Position numbers and translations under genes: made by a program. A DNA stretch of 64,000 nucleotides from Ornithodoros turicata (Eukaryota > Arthropoda > Arachnida > Ixodida > Argasidae): positions 140,556,376-140,620,375 of the forward strand of contig NC_088201.1 in NCBI RefSeq assembly GCF_037126465.1, read 5' to 3'. Below the pieces are notes generated by a model. It saw nothing but the letters and a program-made list of their open reading frames with translations. It had not been told where the DNA came from and made no database searches. Shown in pieces: positions 54,105 through 64,000 of this stretch. The first letter of the stretch is position 1. Each line of letters starts with the position of its first letter.

Positions 54105-54626
54105 GTTTGTAACCCTTTGTTGCATGTGATGGCATCTTTAGCTGGTCGTGCCGGTGTTTTGAACCGAAGCGGGAGAACCAGTCTCTTGCTCCGCAGCCGA
54201 CGCGGAACAACCGTACACGAGCCGAACACGAACCGTAGCCGAGCTGAACACTTCAGCAATTCTTGATAACTTGAGGCGGGTTTTGTTATTTGTAGAAGCG
54301 TAAAACGATATGGGACCTGAATCTACCACTGCAACCACGCTGACGGCTTTCCCGTAGAAGGCCCCACAGGGACATGGTCATACTCTTCTGCGTTTGTTGT
54401 AACAGCACTAATAAAGCTGCTGAGATCCCTAGAGCACTTCTAATTGGAGTAATCAATCGCGAGGAAGCTGGCGAGCGCAGAGCACGCGCACTCCTTGACA
54501 ACAAACTGTTGCAAAGCGCCTCGCCAAAGCGCTTTACAGCGAGTGGGGATGAGACGAACATACCATAACTGTCAGTCGATGTTGGGTGTCACGTAACGTC
54601 TTCCATGCGCTGCTTCTTCATTACAG
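54105..54626. other. Short intron between exons 4 and 5
   Basis: 522 bp with GT and AG ends. No element recognised inside. Confidence 0.6.
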
Positions 54627-54814
54627 TGGCAGTCTAAAATTGGCTACTGCATGCAGTATGGCGGCCTTATTGCAGAGCTGAATACATTTGAAACCCTATA
54701 CCTGTTCGCTCGTCTACGTGGGGTTCCAGAAAAGGACATCCGTACTCTAGTGGACAGCATGATCAAGGTTGTGGATTTGTCGCTGCACGCGTATAAGGTT
54801 TCTGGCAATTATAG
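54627..54814 (+). CDS. ABCA transporter exon (visible exon 5, Q-loop region of NBD2)
   Basis: The acceptor is TTCATTACAG ending at 54626 and the donor is ATAG|GTAAGC with GT at 54815. The 188-bp exon reads WQSKIGYCMQYGGLIAELN, then TFETLYLFARLRGVPEKDI. IGYC.Q is the Q-loop; the glutamine is kept but the usual proline before it is methionine. YLFARLRGVPE is the conserved helical subdomain. The exon ends with the two bases ag, which join the t of exon 62453 to make the serine of the ABC signature. The intron on its left is only 522 bp, while the one on its right is about 7.6 kb and full of mobile elements. Confidence 0.92.
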
Positions 54815-54877
54815 GTAAGCATAGCTTGATTCATTGATTTCAGCACGAGGATCCTCAGCAGCGATCTGGGATTAACA

Positions 54878-56297
54878 CCCCTGTCACACGGCACTTTCAA
54901 TGGGGATTGAATCCGATCCGCATGGAGTTTCTCAAGAGCGTTCGGTGCGCGATGCTGCTACAAGGTCCTACTCAATGCGTACTGAAAGGTTGACTTGTCG
55001 ACAGGCGGCGCTAACAGCCCTGAGGCAGCAGTGCCGTGTATGCCAAAGGGAGTCTGGCCATTAATGGGACCTGCCTATACCTGAGGCTCCACCCACTTTT
55101 TGAAGTATCTAGCCAATCACAGGTCGAAATACAGTTGTCTATTGTTACATCCATCCAGTACTTATCCCTCACCCTTATTTACTGGGCGCTACCATTTTGG
55201 AGAAAATTGATGGATTTGGATTGAAACGGATATCACTGGTGACAGACCAAAACGACGGATTTTGCACCCACTTTTATCAACGCCATCTGCACGGAGAGAG
55301 GCATGTTGGGAAGGCTCAGAAATACAGAAATGGTGGCTGGCAGAGGTGATTGGCCAAGATGATGGTAAAACCGCTTCTTCGTAGCAGACGACAGCCGGTA
55401 TGAAGTTTTATATCACGTAATGTAAGTACATTGAATCAAAAAGCAGCAAAGATGTATGTATAAATAAAATGCAATTATATAATGCAAAATCCTACGTATA
55501 ATGTTCGTCGTCCTTGCTATTTTCCTGGTATCACGATCTTAACTAGGCCTAACGTTAGCGACGAAACATCCCATTTTCACGTAGATAATGATGACGGAGC
55601 GAAAGTTGAAGCTGATTTTGCAGATGCGTACATGAGGATCTCACAGTATGAAATTAAAGTAGTCTGTGAAATTTTTTTGTCACGAAATCTCCGCTTCGCC
55701 GTTCCAAGCACCATCCTCCATCTTGGAGAAAATTTGGTGTCATGGCAGCCCCCATGGAAAACGGTAACCAATGAAATGCGCCGAAGTTTGACTGACAGGT
55801 CGAGCCTCTTTTTTAGGCTCCTCCTAATGGCCAGACTCCCTTTGGCATACACGGCACTGCGAGGCAGTACCTTGGGATAGACAAATATGTTCCTAAAAAG
55901 TCGACAATAACCGCATCCGCTTCCGCATTGTGGTGTTTACTAGGCCTTTACGGGGGGCGGGGTGTCGAGAGTTGTCGAGATTAAACAAATTAGCAAACGC
56001 AGGCGCACGTCATACCTAGACTAAAACCGTAACCGTGAAATTCCATCGGCTTGTGTAGGAATATTTGCAAATTAATGTAATGTTCTTGTTGACTACACCA
56101 AATTCACTGGGTTCGAGGATGCCAACGACGGTCTTCAAGCCGTCTTGAGAATCTCGATCCCGTTTAACAAACTGGATCGGGTTGAGCAGTATCGGAGTTC
56201 GACCCGACTCTACCATGTCCGCGTAGCAGCGCCGGATCCGCATTGAACTCGATGAGCATTGGCTCAATGCGGATCGAAAGTGTTCCTGTGACAGGGG
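54878..56297. mobile_element. 1.42-kb TIR element, outer member of a nest
   Basis: The ends CCCCTGTCACACGGCACTTTC and GAAAGTGTTCCTGTGACAGGGG form imperfect TIRs, and inward CCGATCCGCAT matches ATGCGGATCG. Another element (55029-55859) sits inside. No transposase visible and no clear target duplication. Confidence 0.6.
55029..55859. mobile_element. 831-bp hAT-like MITE nested in the 54878-56297 element
   Basis: The ends CAGTGCCGTGTATGCCAAAG and CTTTGGCATACACGGCACTG are exact complements; the match continues for about 36 bp (GGGAGTCTGGCCATTA). TGAGGCAG (55021-55028) and CGAGGCAG (55860-55867) form an 8-bp target duplication with one mismatch. CAGTG ends plus 8 bp fit hAT. No coding capacity. 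Confidence 0.8.
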
Positions 56298-56608
56298 TAT
56301 TATATACTTGGTCGCTTGTGAAACCTAAAACGCGAAAACGCTGCCACATGCATTCTGATGATCAAAATATTTCATAGAGTAGCGGTTTTGCGGCTGTGAC
56401 ACTCAGACTCACAAATGCAACACAATCCTCAAGGTGCTTAAGAACACGACAGAGGGGCCTCAATCGATACGAATATATATTTATCATGAGCCAGCTAGTG
56501 ATTTTGATTTGATGCCGTCATCCTTAGTAGCACTTGTATTTTTTTACTTTCTTTTGCAAATAATGAATCTATCGGTTCAAAATAATATTTGCCACTAACA
56601 CTTCAGCA

Positions 56609-56763
56609 TAATAACGACGATAAAACCCGAGACAAGAAACAGAAAAAAGGACAACACGACAGGTTCTCAAACTCAGTAACCCCCTTTAATGGGTTGCGGA
56701 GTTTGAGAACGTGTCGTGTTGTCCTTTTTCTGTTCCTTGTCTCGGGTTTTATCGTCGTTATTA
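56609..56763. repeat. 155-bp inverted repeat
   Basis: AATAACGACGATAAAACCCG and CGGGTTTTATCGTCGTTATT enclose further matched blocks (GACAAG, GGACAACACGAC, GTTCTCAAACTC). Nearly the whole block can fold back, with about 25 bp in the loop (taaccccctttaatgggtt). Confidence 0.8.
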
Positions 56764-59224
56764 CAATGTACCACACCGCCTGCACCCTTGCACTTCTACC
56801 ATTGACGCTTCAGCATATTTCGAAGCAGTTATGAATCGTCTTTATTGGGCGCGCACCCATGTGACTACTTCTAATCTGTCGCAGCTGATGTTTACGTCTC
56901 TGAAAACTGCTGCATTGCTGCTATTGTCATGCTCTTCCCTTCTGGTATTTATCTCACTATGTCGGAAATAATTTTAGGTGTGGCATCTACAGGCCACTTC
57001 CTGTCGACCACTGTTGTAGTCCTACGATCAGTTTAGGGCCTTAGACAACTGTATTTCGTGGCTTCGGGGTTACCTTAAGCACAGCGAAGCCTTAGCGTAT
57101 GCGTACGTTTCGCAACGAGGGACCCAATTTCGGCGTTATCAACGAACAAGGCGTACGACACCAGCTCAACCCAAAATCAAGCCCCTTGCACGTACAACAC
57201 CGTCAAGCTGCAGCCGCAGTTATCCCATTTAGTTTGCGGAATCCACTTTACTTGAAGAATACAAGCTTCGACCATTAATGTTATTGTCGAGCTTATATGT
57301 ATGATAAGCGCTGCGTTCTACAATGCGATTACCTCAACGTTTGACGGACATTCTTGCACCATGCAAGCTCCAGTATGGTCCCAGTGGTAGGAGGGCAAGG
57401 GTTATATGAGAAGCTTCATAGCTAATTCATTAGGTCATAAAAATACGATTTTGTATTTCAGAAAAAAAAATTATTTGTGACACCACCGGACGTCACCGGA
57501 GGAATAGTAATGTATTATGTAATATTAATTGATTATGTATTATGTACCGTAACAATTCATTCAAAAATTGGGCGGATCATTAAAGGAGGTGAGGACTTTT
57601 ATCCGCAGTTACTGGTCTAACAGGTGTGACATTGATCTTCCACGCTTCGTAATTCTATTTCGTCCTTGAATACTAAGTCCTAGTCGTCCTTGAATACTTC
57701 TCCTTCCTTTCGTGTGAGCATTAATACGAAAATAATACTCGATCTACCGCATATCCCGATACCTCTATCCATTGTTGTTATGTTAAGCCGGAGTTTCTCT
57801 ACTTTTTTGTCTAGTTATGTCGTCTCCCGGCTTTTGGAGTAGTTTTGCATCCACTGTTACGTCACTTGTAGAATCGTAGCACCGAAGTACACGCCAACGC
57901 GAAGGTACACATAACGTCGTCTGCTCTAGGCCGGAGAGCAGTACAGAAGCAGCGGGAAAACAATGACGAACTTGCGCGAGTTGTAGGATATGAGCCAAAA
58001 AGTTGGGCAGGAAATGTGGGACCGTGCAATATGCTTCTACGCGTTGTTCGCTTGACACGCGTTGTATTCTACGACGTGGTGCAGATCCCTTTCTTTCTCA
58101 CTCTGACGACGAAGACGACGGCAGCAGGCGGCGTAGGCATATCGCCCACAAAACACGCGTAGCTGAAGAAGAAGAAAACGCGTAAAATATGCAGATAAGA
58201 AGAAATGCGTCGAAAAAAATCTTGCGGACCGACTGACTGCGTAACCGAGCCGAGGCAACCGTGATTGCATTAGTTAGATAGGCACCTATCGGATTCACCT
58301 GTATAAAAGGTGTCACAGCCAACAAGTCACCATTTTGTGCCGACACTGTCGGCGGGCCAGATTGATAGACATATGCGCCATATGTGATGACATATAAGCT
58401 TACAATGTCGCTCCCAAAATCTTATGTCCCAGTTCGCCCACGGTTTACACACACGAAATGGCAGCACATACAGAGGAATGCTTCAAGATATTATCGACAC
58501 ATTTAATTCATTAATGACAAAGTAGCGATCGATAGCCATCTTGGCGCCCTCTCGTTGGGCCTAAGTCACACACATTGCTCCTGGAACGCCACGCGTGGCG
58601 CCGCGGACAAGCGGAGACCTTTTGTTCCGTTATGGCCTCCTTTGTCTGTACGTTCTATTTCGAATCACCCTATAATGGAACGCCTCGCGAACTGCGCTGT
58701 ATCATTCTGCGTTGTCCAATTATTGAAAGTGTACATCTACTACTCTTTGAAAAGTCATCGTATGCACATTTGCTGGGAGAAAGTTGGGAGTTCAATTGTT
58801 TCAGGAAGGAAATCCCCGGAAGCAGCCCTGAGGGGTATAGGTCTAGGGCGTCACCGGATAGTACTTGTCCTCGTTGGAGACCAAGCTCTCTAGCCTGGAA
58901 ATCGTGTACATTGCTTGCATTATGCTCTCACCCAGGCAGCAGAGACCGCCGGGAAAATAATGAAAATGCAATAGGGGCTTAGGCTTGTGAACGTGCGACA
59001 GTCCACGACCAGTTCCCATTCGTGTAGGAATGGAGGTGGCAGAGCGCAAGAGAACATAAGACCGACCCCCGACGGCGCCCTGATCATTTCGCAGTCTGGT
59101 TTAGCTGTGGTCATGTGACCAAGAATATAGGATCACTCCCCTTTGCTGCTGTGATCAGTTCCCGATAATGAGACACGTATTTGGGGTGTCGCAACGGATT
59201 TCTCTTCCCTGAGTGTTAGGCGTA
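56764..59224. other. Intron 5 sequence, no gene recognised
   Basis: No coding family. A TATAAAAGG word at about 58301 lies in an LTR-like setting but no borders could be drawn. Confidence 0.4.
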
Positions 59225-59765
59225 GGTTACGCGTCAACAGTGAGGAAACCGTTGCTTCCTGATGCAACAAAAAAAACATGTAAGATGCAGGTGTTTATTG
59301 CATTCCTCTAACGTGGGGCAAGTCATATGTGGGACAGATAGGCAGTGTCTGAACGACAGGCTGCGCTTACACCTATCTTCCCTGCAAACCCACACATGCA
59401 GCAACCTGGCCATGCACTGTCGCGATTGCGTATATGGAAGACACACGTGTGCTTAAGGGTGACTCTGACAGTCTCGCCAGAGAGATCTACAAAGGAGCAC
59501 ACGTTCACCATGGAGGTGAAAGATGTGTCAGCAAGCCATCAGTGGAGCTAGTGTACAAAGAGATTAGTTATTCTCAAGATTGTTCTTGATCGTCCTCCTT
59601 TCCTGTTCTTCTGTCTTTTTCGCTTCTTCGCCTCCTTTGGGAAGTAAAGCTTCAGTTGCTAGTCAGCGCTCTGTGTGTGCATTTATCTCTTCCTTATGTC
59701 CCGGCTCTGCGCTGTTCTCGCATAGCTTCACGGAAGATTTAGCAGTGAAGATCCTACCCCAAGAG
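59225..59765 (+). pseudogene. Second-family PLE relic, GIY-YIG end (plus strand)
   Basis: Decayed coding sequence with GRQCLNDRLRLHLSSLQTHT-like and CSNLAMHCRDC segments. It is a mutated copy of the GIY-YIG region at 60516-60914 (GRCLNGRLREHSSSLQAHT, SNLTMHRRGCGC). It continues into the shared 3' untranslated words CTTCAGTTGCTAGTCAGCGC. Several stops. It faces the copy at 60200-61150 tail to tail. Confidence 0.7.
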
Positions 59766-60199
59766 TAAAACACAGTAAGGTTTCTTCACCTTCAAATATT
59801 TCAAATGGCTTATGTTGGTGCTACGGGACAATGCATCCTAAAGCTCTGCTTAACTCACACAGCTACCGTGCAAAGTACGGCACCGACATGGAGAGTCGGA
59901 TACATGTATCTCCCTCTCTAGGCAAGCAGGCTAACATTGCAGGAAGACGTGTGGCTTATAGAATGAATGATGTACGAACACCCCGGTACGTCAACATGCC
60001 TTCCGCTGAACCACCTTCCGCTTTAGGCTTTGTTTTCCTTTGCATTCAAGGCCCATTAAGAGTATTTCCTGGTTTTGGTTTCGTGTGTGTGGTTCAGTTT
60101 CTTTCGGTTTCGGTTTCCCAAACTCAGGAACATCATTCTACATTCAGCCCACCAGCCGCTTGGCTCATATTGCTTTCTTCACTGAAATGCGACTGAGCG
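59766..60199. other. Gap between the two PLE relics
   Basis: Nothing recognised. Confidence 0.4.
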
Positions 60200-61150
60200 T
60201 CATCTTCTCCTGATACATTTTTGAAGCGTTTTCAACCATTCCAGGTAACTGACCTGAAACGCTTCCTCCAAGATGACGCGAATAAATTCGAGGAGTTCCC
60301 GTTTCTTATATTTTCCCGTCGACTGGGAAACAAGAGTATAGATACGTAGAAAACAGCACAGGGACGGGACACGAAGAAGAAACAAGCGCACACACACAGC
60401 GCTGACTAGCAACTGAAGCCATTTTGGCCGCCTTTTTGGCCGCCTCCATTGGGAAGCGTTACTTCCCAAAGGAGGCAAAACCGAAAAGGAGAGAAGAACA
60501 TGAAAGGAGGACAGTTCAGGAGCACTCTTCAAGGTAACTAATCTCTTTGTACAATAGGTCCACTAATGGCTTGCTGACACATCTTTCACCTCCAATATGA
60601 ATTTGTGCTCCTTCGTAAATTTCCCTGACGAGCTTGTTGGAGTAGCTCCTAAGTACACGTGTGTCTTCCAAACGAGGTCGGCATCCGCAACCGCGACGGT
60701 GCATGGTCAGGTTGCTGCCTGTGTGAGCTTGCAGGGAGGATGAGTGTTCGCGCAGCCTGCCATTCAGACACCGTCCTGTCTGCCCCACATATGACTTACC
60801 GTACGTCAGAGGAATGTCATAAATAACATTACACTTGCACTGGACGAAAGGCATTACATGCTTTTTGTTGCATCCGGAAGCAACGGCTTCCTCACTGTTG
60901 ACGCGTCGGCACAACCCGCCTAACTTGTTAGGTGCAGTGAATACAAAGCTAACACCGGCACGCTAAGCAACTTTCGTTATGTTGTGGGAAACGGCGTGGA
61001 CATATGGAATGGCCGCAATCCTGGATGGGCGATCATACCTGGGAGCCTCTTCGTGCTTCTTGTGCAACTTCCCGAGGAGAACCTCAGCTAAGCCTCTTAT
61101 CAGCTGAACGGGAAAGCCCGCGGTTTCAAGCCTCAAAATTTGTCAAAAGA
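60200..61150 (-). pseudogene. Second-family PLE relic, RT end and GIY-YIG (minus strand)
   Basis: In sense: an RT C-terminal part (ILRLETAGFPVQLIRGLAEV, LLGKLHKKHEEAPRYDRPSR, IPYVHAVSHNITKVA, then a stop) and, in the same frame, GVSFVFTAPNKLGGLCRRVN. The GIY-YIG domain follows: VQCKCNVIYDIPLTYGKSYV, GQTGRCLNGRLREH, SNLTMHRRGCGC, YSNKLVREIYEGAQI and LVDLLYKEISYLEECS. The sequence is unlike copies A-D, so this is another PLE family. One stop near 60964 and loss of the RT core make it inactive. Confidence 0.75.
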
Positions 61151-62452
61151 GCATAGACCACAGATGCGTTTTCCACGTATTGGGCAAGCAAAAATGACAC
61201 CCCGCAGATAACGTGACCTGCCTTTACAGATAGCTTCCAAATGAAATGTAGAAAGGCCAGAACAAATTTAAAAGGTTTCCTCCGGCGCCGCACGTGGCTC
61301 TGTAAACCCACCACTCTCATTGCGCATAGACGTGACGTATGTCCAGCGAGTGGGCGCCAAGATTGTTATTCAAGCCTGTCTGGCTCCCGCCAAGTGCGAA
61401 GGTCATGCGCGGTGCTTCTCGTGACCATTATTATTATTGTTGTGGTGGTGGCGGTGCTGGAGTCATAGGACGGAACTGATGTGGTGAATAGTGTGTGTTC
61501 AGAGTGTGTTCAGTGTGTTCAGTGCTAGTGAGTGACGTTTCGTCTTTTCTAGTGCTTTGTTCGCGTTGTCAGGAGAGCGCGATTGGCCTGGACACGCATG
61601 TATGTCCGAGAAGACCACTATATTGCTTAGTCCGCGATGAGTAGTGTATAGCCTTGCTCGTTAGAAGTATGTCTTTGTCTAGCCGACGTGTTTTCGATTA
61701 CAAGTGACATTTGTCTCGCCTGCATGTTCGTGATTAAATGTGCGATTAATCATGCCCGATGAAAAGTGTATTAGCCATCGTTGTTCTGTACCCATGCATA
61801 CTTTTCCCGTTGCTGGAATATTCGCGCACCTTATTCCCTCAATACCACTTTTTTTTTCTTTTTGCGAGGAAAGTCGCCGTGATGACGACGGTGCTGCCAC
61901 CTCGAGTGCCGCTTTGCATTCCCACCCCAGATGTAACACCCACCAGGTGTAACCCGTGATGGTACAGCCCATGACCTGAAATAAGATGTGCCATTCCTGA
62001 GTCATTAACGAATTAAATGTGCAGAATAATGACTTAAATCAGTTAGGAAGTGATGTATGTGCAGTTAATTTTCCGAGTCATTTCAAGTGTGTATACAGAT
62101 ACAGATTTCTATATCACTGCCACATAGACATTGGGAGTAATGTGATAGGTTAACAACGCCCCATTAATGAATTGGGAAATGCAGTATTATTCGTCCGGAG
62201 ACGTCTAAAAATGCTTGAGAGCGTTAAATGTGGGTAAAAAATTTCGACTTGGAATTTTCCCTAATTGTTTAGGCTTCTTATAGTACTCGAGTTTTCATTG
62301 GCCCTTACTATTGGTCGCAATCCCGATCCCCGAAGGGACGTATGCGCTCGCGAAATCCAAAACACGACGCAATGTACGAGCCCCTGTACTATTGGTGCAT
62401 GACGGCGCTATTTGTTAGCGTCGGGTCTTTTCATGGCCTTGGACCATTTCAG
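61151..62452. other. Intron 5, last part, no gene recognised
   Basis: A (TTA/GTG)-rich stretch at 61427-61460 and an A/T-rich tail. The acceptor of exon 62453 is at the right edge. Confidence 0.4.
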
Positions 62453-62626
62453 TGGAGGCAATAAGAGAAAGCTGAGCATCGCAGTTGCCATGATAGGACT
62501 ACCCGAACTGGTGTTCCTGGACGAGCCGAGTGCCGGAGTGGACGTTGTTGCTCGAAGGAAAATCTTCACCGTGGTGAAGAGAGTCAGGGCTGCTTCGGGG
62601 ATTTCAATGATTCTGACATCGCATAG
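62453..62626 (+). CDS. ABCA transporter exon (visible exon 6, signature, Walker B, H-loop)
   Basis: The acceptor is ACCATTTCAG (AG at 62451-62452) and the donor is CATAG|GTACGT with GT at 62627. With the split serine the exon encodes the ABC signature SGGNKRKLS, then IAVAMIGLPELVFLDEPSAG with Walker B and its catalytic Glu, then VDVVARRKIF, and ends ILTSH plus two bases (ag). The family has ILTSHS at the H-loop, so the next exon should start with c or t followed by a M-E-E-C-E-like sequence. I did not find that exon before 64000, so the 3' end of the gene lies outside. All catalytic motifs seen are intact. Confidence 0.93.
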
Positions 62627-64000
62627 GTACGTATCACAAGATTAGTTCGTTTTTTTGCGCTGCATAGCAAAGCTGAAATGTTCCCGGCGAATGCATGGTT
62701 TATTAATCTTTTATTTACTTGAGCTGTACGCACTGGTTCTAATGGCACTTGTAATGAAAACGTGGAAAATAGGAGCAAAGGAAAATAGTAGCGAAAAAGA
62801 GACAATGTAGTTACGTCAAAGAGCGCGAGAGTGTTGGTGTTTCTGCGTCGTAATATCCTCTTTCAAATGTCGTCGTCATTGACTATGCAGAATTTCATCA
62901 GCTTAAATTCAGCAGTTATACGATAAGCGCAGTAATATACTATATCATCCTCCTCTGATGAGATAAAAAGAACTGTTACCCAAAACATAGGACCACTTCA
63001 CAGAGACCTGAGTTATCGTTTAAGGCTGTAGTCATGTTCAGTCATGAATAGCATCATGGGTGTTGCAAATGAACTGCCTGACACATGCTTATTGCACTGA
63101 ACTGTATAATTAAGGACTATATTATGGAAGGTATAATACCACAATTACCTGGAAGGTATAATTAACACAACGCTTGAAACACTGTTGGCTTCAGCTGGTC
63201 AGCTACAGAAAGAAAGAGATGCACTGAGAATACCGATCTTACGTTGAACAAGAGTATAGACGCATCACACTTCACCAACGGGCATCTCGAACACTGCCTT
63301 CAGCGCACCTCACGGCGGCGCCGATCACAACTGTGCAGGCGAGCACATCAATGCCGGCTGCAATGGCTGTCGTCTTGTATGGCGGCTTCGAGAAAATTGA
63401 TTTGTTACGCGAATTCTTCAGAGATCAGCACTAAGCTTTAACTTGAATTGCCAGTGAGAGAGACATGGATGTAAGTGGTGTCAGGGCCTTTGTAGCTCCA
63501 ATTGGAGCAGCAAAAATCTGCTTCTGGAAAAGGCATGAAGGAGGCCAATTGGCATTTTGGAGCACATATGCAGGACTTTGTTGTAGAAACGATGGTACGC
63601 AGATCGATTCCTTGAACATTTGAGATCCGCACAGGGTCAGGAATCATGGGAAGCAAGGCATTTGCTTAACGTAAACATTTTAATGTAATTTTGTATACTG
63701 ATATATTTATATCAGTGTACAAAATATTGACTAGCTAGCATGACAAGTTAAAACGTGTACACACTCTTGAAAAGTAGTAATATTTTGTTGACCAGCTGGC
63801 GTGATTAGTTAAAACGTACACCGACGCCTGATAAACACCAGTACAACATGAAACTTTCCGCATTGCCTAGAGGCAGTCACAATACACAACCAGACAAACG
63901 TTGTACTTTTTGCGCTGCCCATGGAATCAAACTATGGATAATTGTATCAATGTGAGCACTGAACATGCAATTGATCCAGTTGTCCATAATTTGCTGTGCC
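62627..64000. other. Intron after exon 6, no further exon found
   Basis: The expected next exon (starting M-E-E-C-E-like) was not seen. An imperfect hairpin (ctgatata/tatatcag) is at about 63698-63715. Confidence 0.5.

Noticed and set aside
57783..58058. Minus-strand frame of 91 codons as a gene
   Set aside because: Composition looks random and no domain was recognised.
62627..64000. Next ABCA exon
   Set aside because: The expected continuation after the H-loop was not found in any frame with an acceptor in the right phase.
1..64000. CRISPR arrays, bacterial operons or prophage
   Set aside because: The spliced host gene and eukaryotic retroelements show this is animal nuclear DNA; the repeats lack spacer structure.

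Overview
This window reads as nuclear DNA of an arthropod with a repeat-rich genome, most likely a chelicerate and probably a hard tick. The evidence is spliced exons with GT/AG borders, no operons, and a dense mix of Penelope-like elements (PLEs), RNase H-bearing and CR1-like LINEs, tRNA-derived SINEs, Gypsy and Copia remains, and TIR elements. The tick assignment is inferred from this mix and was not tested.

One host gene spans most of the window on the plus strand: an ABC transporter of subfamily A (ABCA). Six exons are visible (8049-8497, 10800-10925, 17694-17960, 53641-54104, 54627-54814, 62453-62626). Their splice phases fit exactly. Together they encode the end of the second transmembrane domain and the second nucleotide-binding domain, from Walker A through signature and Walker B to the H-loop. 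The gene starts upstream of the window and ends downstream. The intron between exons 3 and 4 is about 35.7 kb and holds most of the mobile DNA.

1-5145: an RNase H-bearing LINE split by a 2.77-kb element with hAT-like ends that itself carries LTR-element pieces. 5146-17693: first exons, a Tc1/mariner-like foldback element, a solo LTR, two relics of a DDE transposase, and a tandem array of seven tRNA-like units. 17961-35130: Copia relic, THAP/Kolobok-like relic, an element built of CCAATATTGG-like words, tRNA-Thr-like SINEs, three LINE fragments, and a short repeat carrying a hammerhead ribozyme. 35131-51199: a 1.77-kb TIR element, a CR1-like LINE and PLE sequence, of which 5.39 kb is duplicated in tandem almost without change. 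This is followed by a full-length two-ORF PLE (43557-47416), a 5'-truncated tandem copy and a head-to-head inverted copy. 51200-64000: palindromes, MITEs, the remaining exons, and a decayed tail-to-tail pair from a second PLE family.

The most interesting locus is the intact PLE. A 242-aa SGNH/GDSL-type hydrolase ORF with a complete Ser-Asp-His set lies just upstream of an 879-aa reverse transcriptase plus GIY-YIG endonuclease ORF. The second is the hammerhead-ribozyme repeat at 33.8-34.1 kb, where one copy's 5' end falls exactly at the predicted cleavage position.
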